From JAQVUB01 sp033809415 (lineage in GTDB: Bacteria > Verrucomicrobiota > Lentisphaeria > Oligosphaerales > Oligosphaeraceae): DNA of 5,829 bases. The notes beneath the pieces are model-generated. The model saw nothing but the letters and a program-made list of their open reading frames with translations. It did not search any database and was not told where the DNA came from. Shown here piece after piece: positions 5,741 through 5,829 of this stretch (its first letter is position 1; every line of letters begins with the position of its first letter). The stretch spans positions 1-5,829 of the forward strand of contig JAPXLT010000297.1 of NCBI GenBank assembly GCA_033809415.1, in the 5' to 3' direction. The position numbers were made by a program, and so were the translations under genes.

Positions 5741-5829
5741 CCCTGCACCCTGCCACCCTGCACCCTGCACCCTGCCACCCTGCACCCCGCACCCTGCCAC
5801 CCAGCACCCAGCACCCTGCCACCCTGCAC
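5741..5829 (+). repeat. 7/8-bp tandem array CCCTGC(C)A, about 12 units, running off the window
   Basis: Units CCCTGCA and CCCTGCCA alternate irregularly with variants CCCCGCA and CCCAGCA, without interruption to the last base of the window. On the minus strand, which is the ftsQ coding strand, this gives GGG runs every four to five bases (GGGTGGCAGGGTGCAGGG), a pattern able to form G-quadruplexes. No gene is supported in 5626-5829; the ORFs across it on the minus strand are products of the repeats. Confidence 0.9.

Noticed and set aside
5631..5829. Minus-strand ORFs with repeated GCRVAGCRV and STMSTMST peptides
   Set aside because: The peptides are translations of the tandem arrays, open in more than one frame at once, and run off the window with no supported start.

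Overview
This is a bacterial chromosomal window with no rRNA, tRNA or CRISPR array. It holds two housekeeping genes on the minus strand (a cell-division protein of the FtsQ type and a long RarA/MgsA-type AAA+ ATPase). On the plus strand lie the end of a coiled-coil protein and a small, more AT-rich cassette built around a radical SAM enzyme. The species cannot be named from the sequence. FtsQ implies a walled, dividing bacterium. The RarA fusion with a degenerate methyltransferase-like tail is known from cyanobacteria and scattered other phyla. The intergenic repeats (cacgaaa-type dispersed elements and short G-rich tandem arrays) remind me of PVC-group genomes such as Lentisphaerae or Kiritimatiellota, but that is only an impression.

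Layout, left to right. Positions 1-775 (+) carry the C-terminal part of an unrecognised helical protein. Positions 776-886 hold a dispersed repeat and a weak terminator-like hairpin. Positions 887-2311 (+) form the cassette: a 66-residue single-pass membrane protein, a 286-residue radical SAM protein whose SPASM-type C-terminus stops early, and a second small single-pass membrane protein. The N-terminus of the second small protein aligns with that of the first, and its proline-rich tail lies in the -1 frame. Positions 2312-2499 contain no convincing gene, only a further open stretch and a second copy of the dispersed repeat. Positions 2500-4710 (-) are rarA. A 69-base gap with the third repeat copy follows, then ftsQ at 4780-5625 (-). 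The last 200 bases, upstream of ftsQ, are three different short tandem arrays side by side, one of which runs off the window and is strongly G-rich on the ftsQ coding strand.

ftsQ and rarA are co-oriented and close, so they may share a transcript. They converge on the plus-strand cassette. The most interesting part is the cassette: a radical SAM enzyme flanked by two probably paralogous membrane peptides, each with paired cysteines, tryptophans and a Pro-containing tail. This could be a peptide-modifying enzyme with its substrates, but two apparent frame breaks (end of the enzyme, middle of the second peptide) leave open whether the cassette is decaying or uses recoding.
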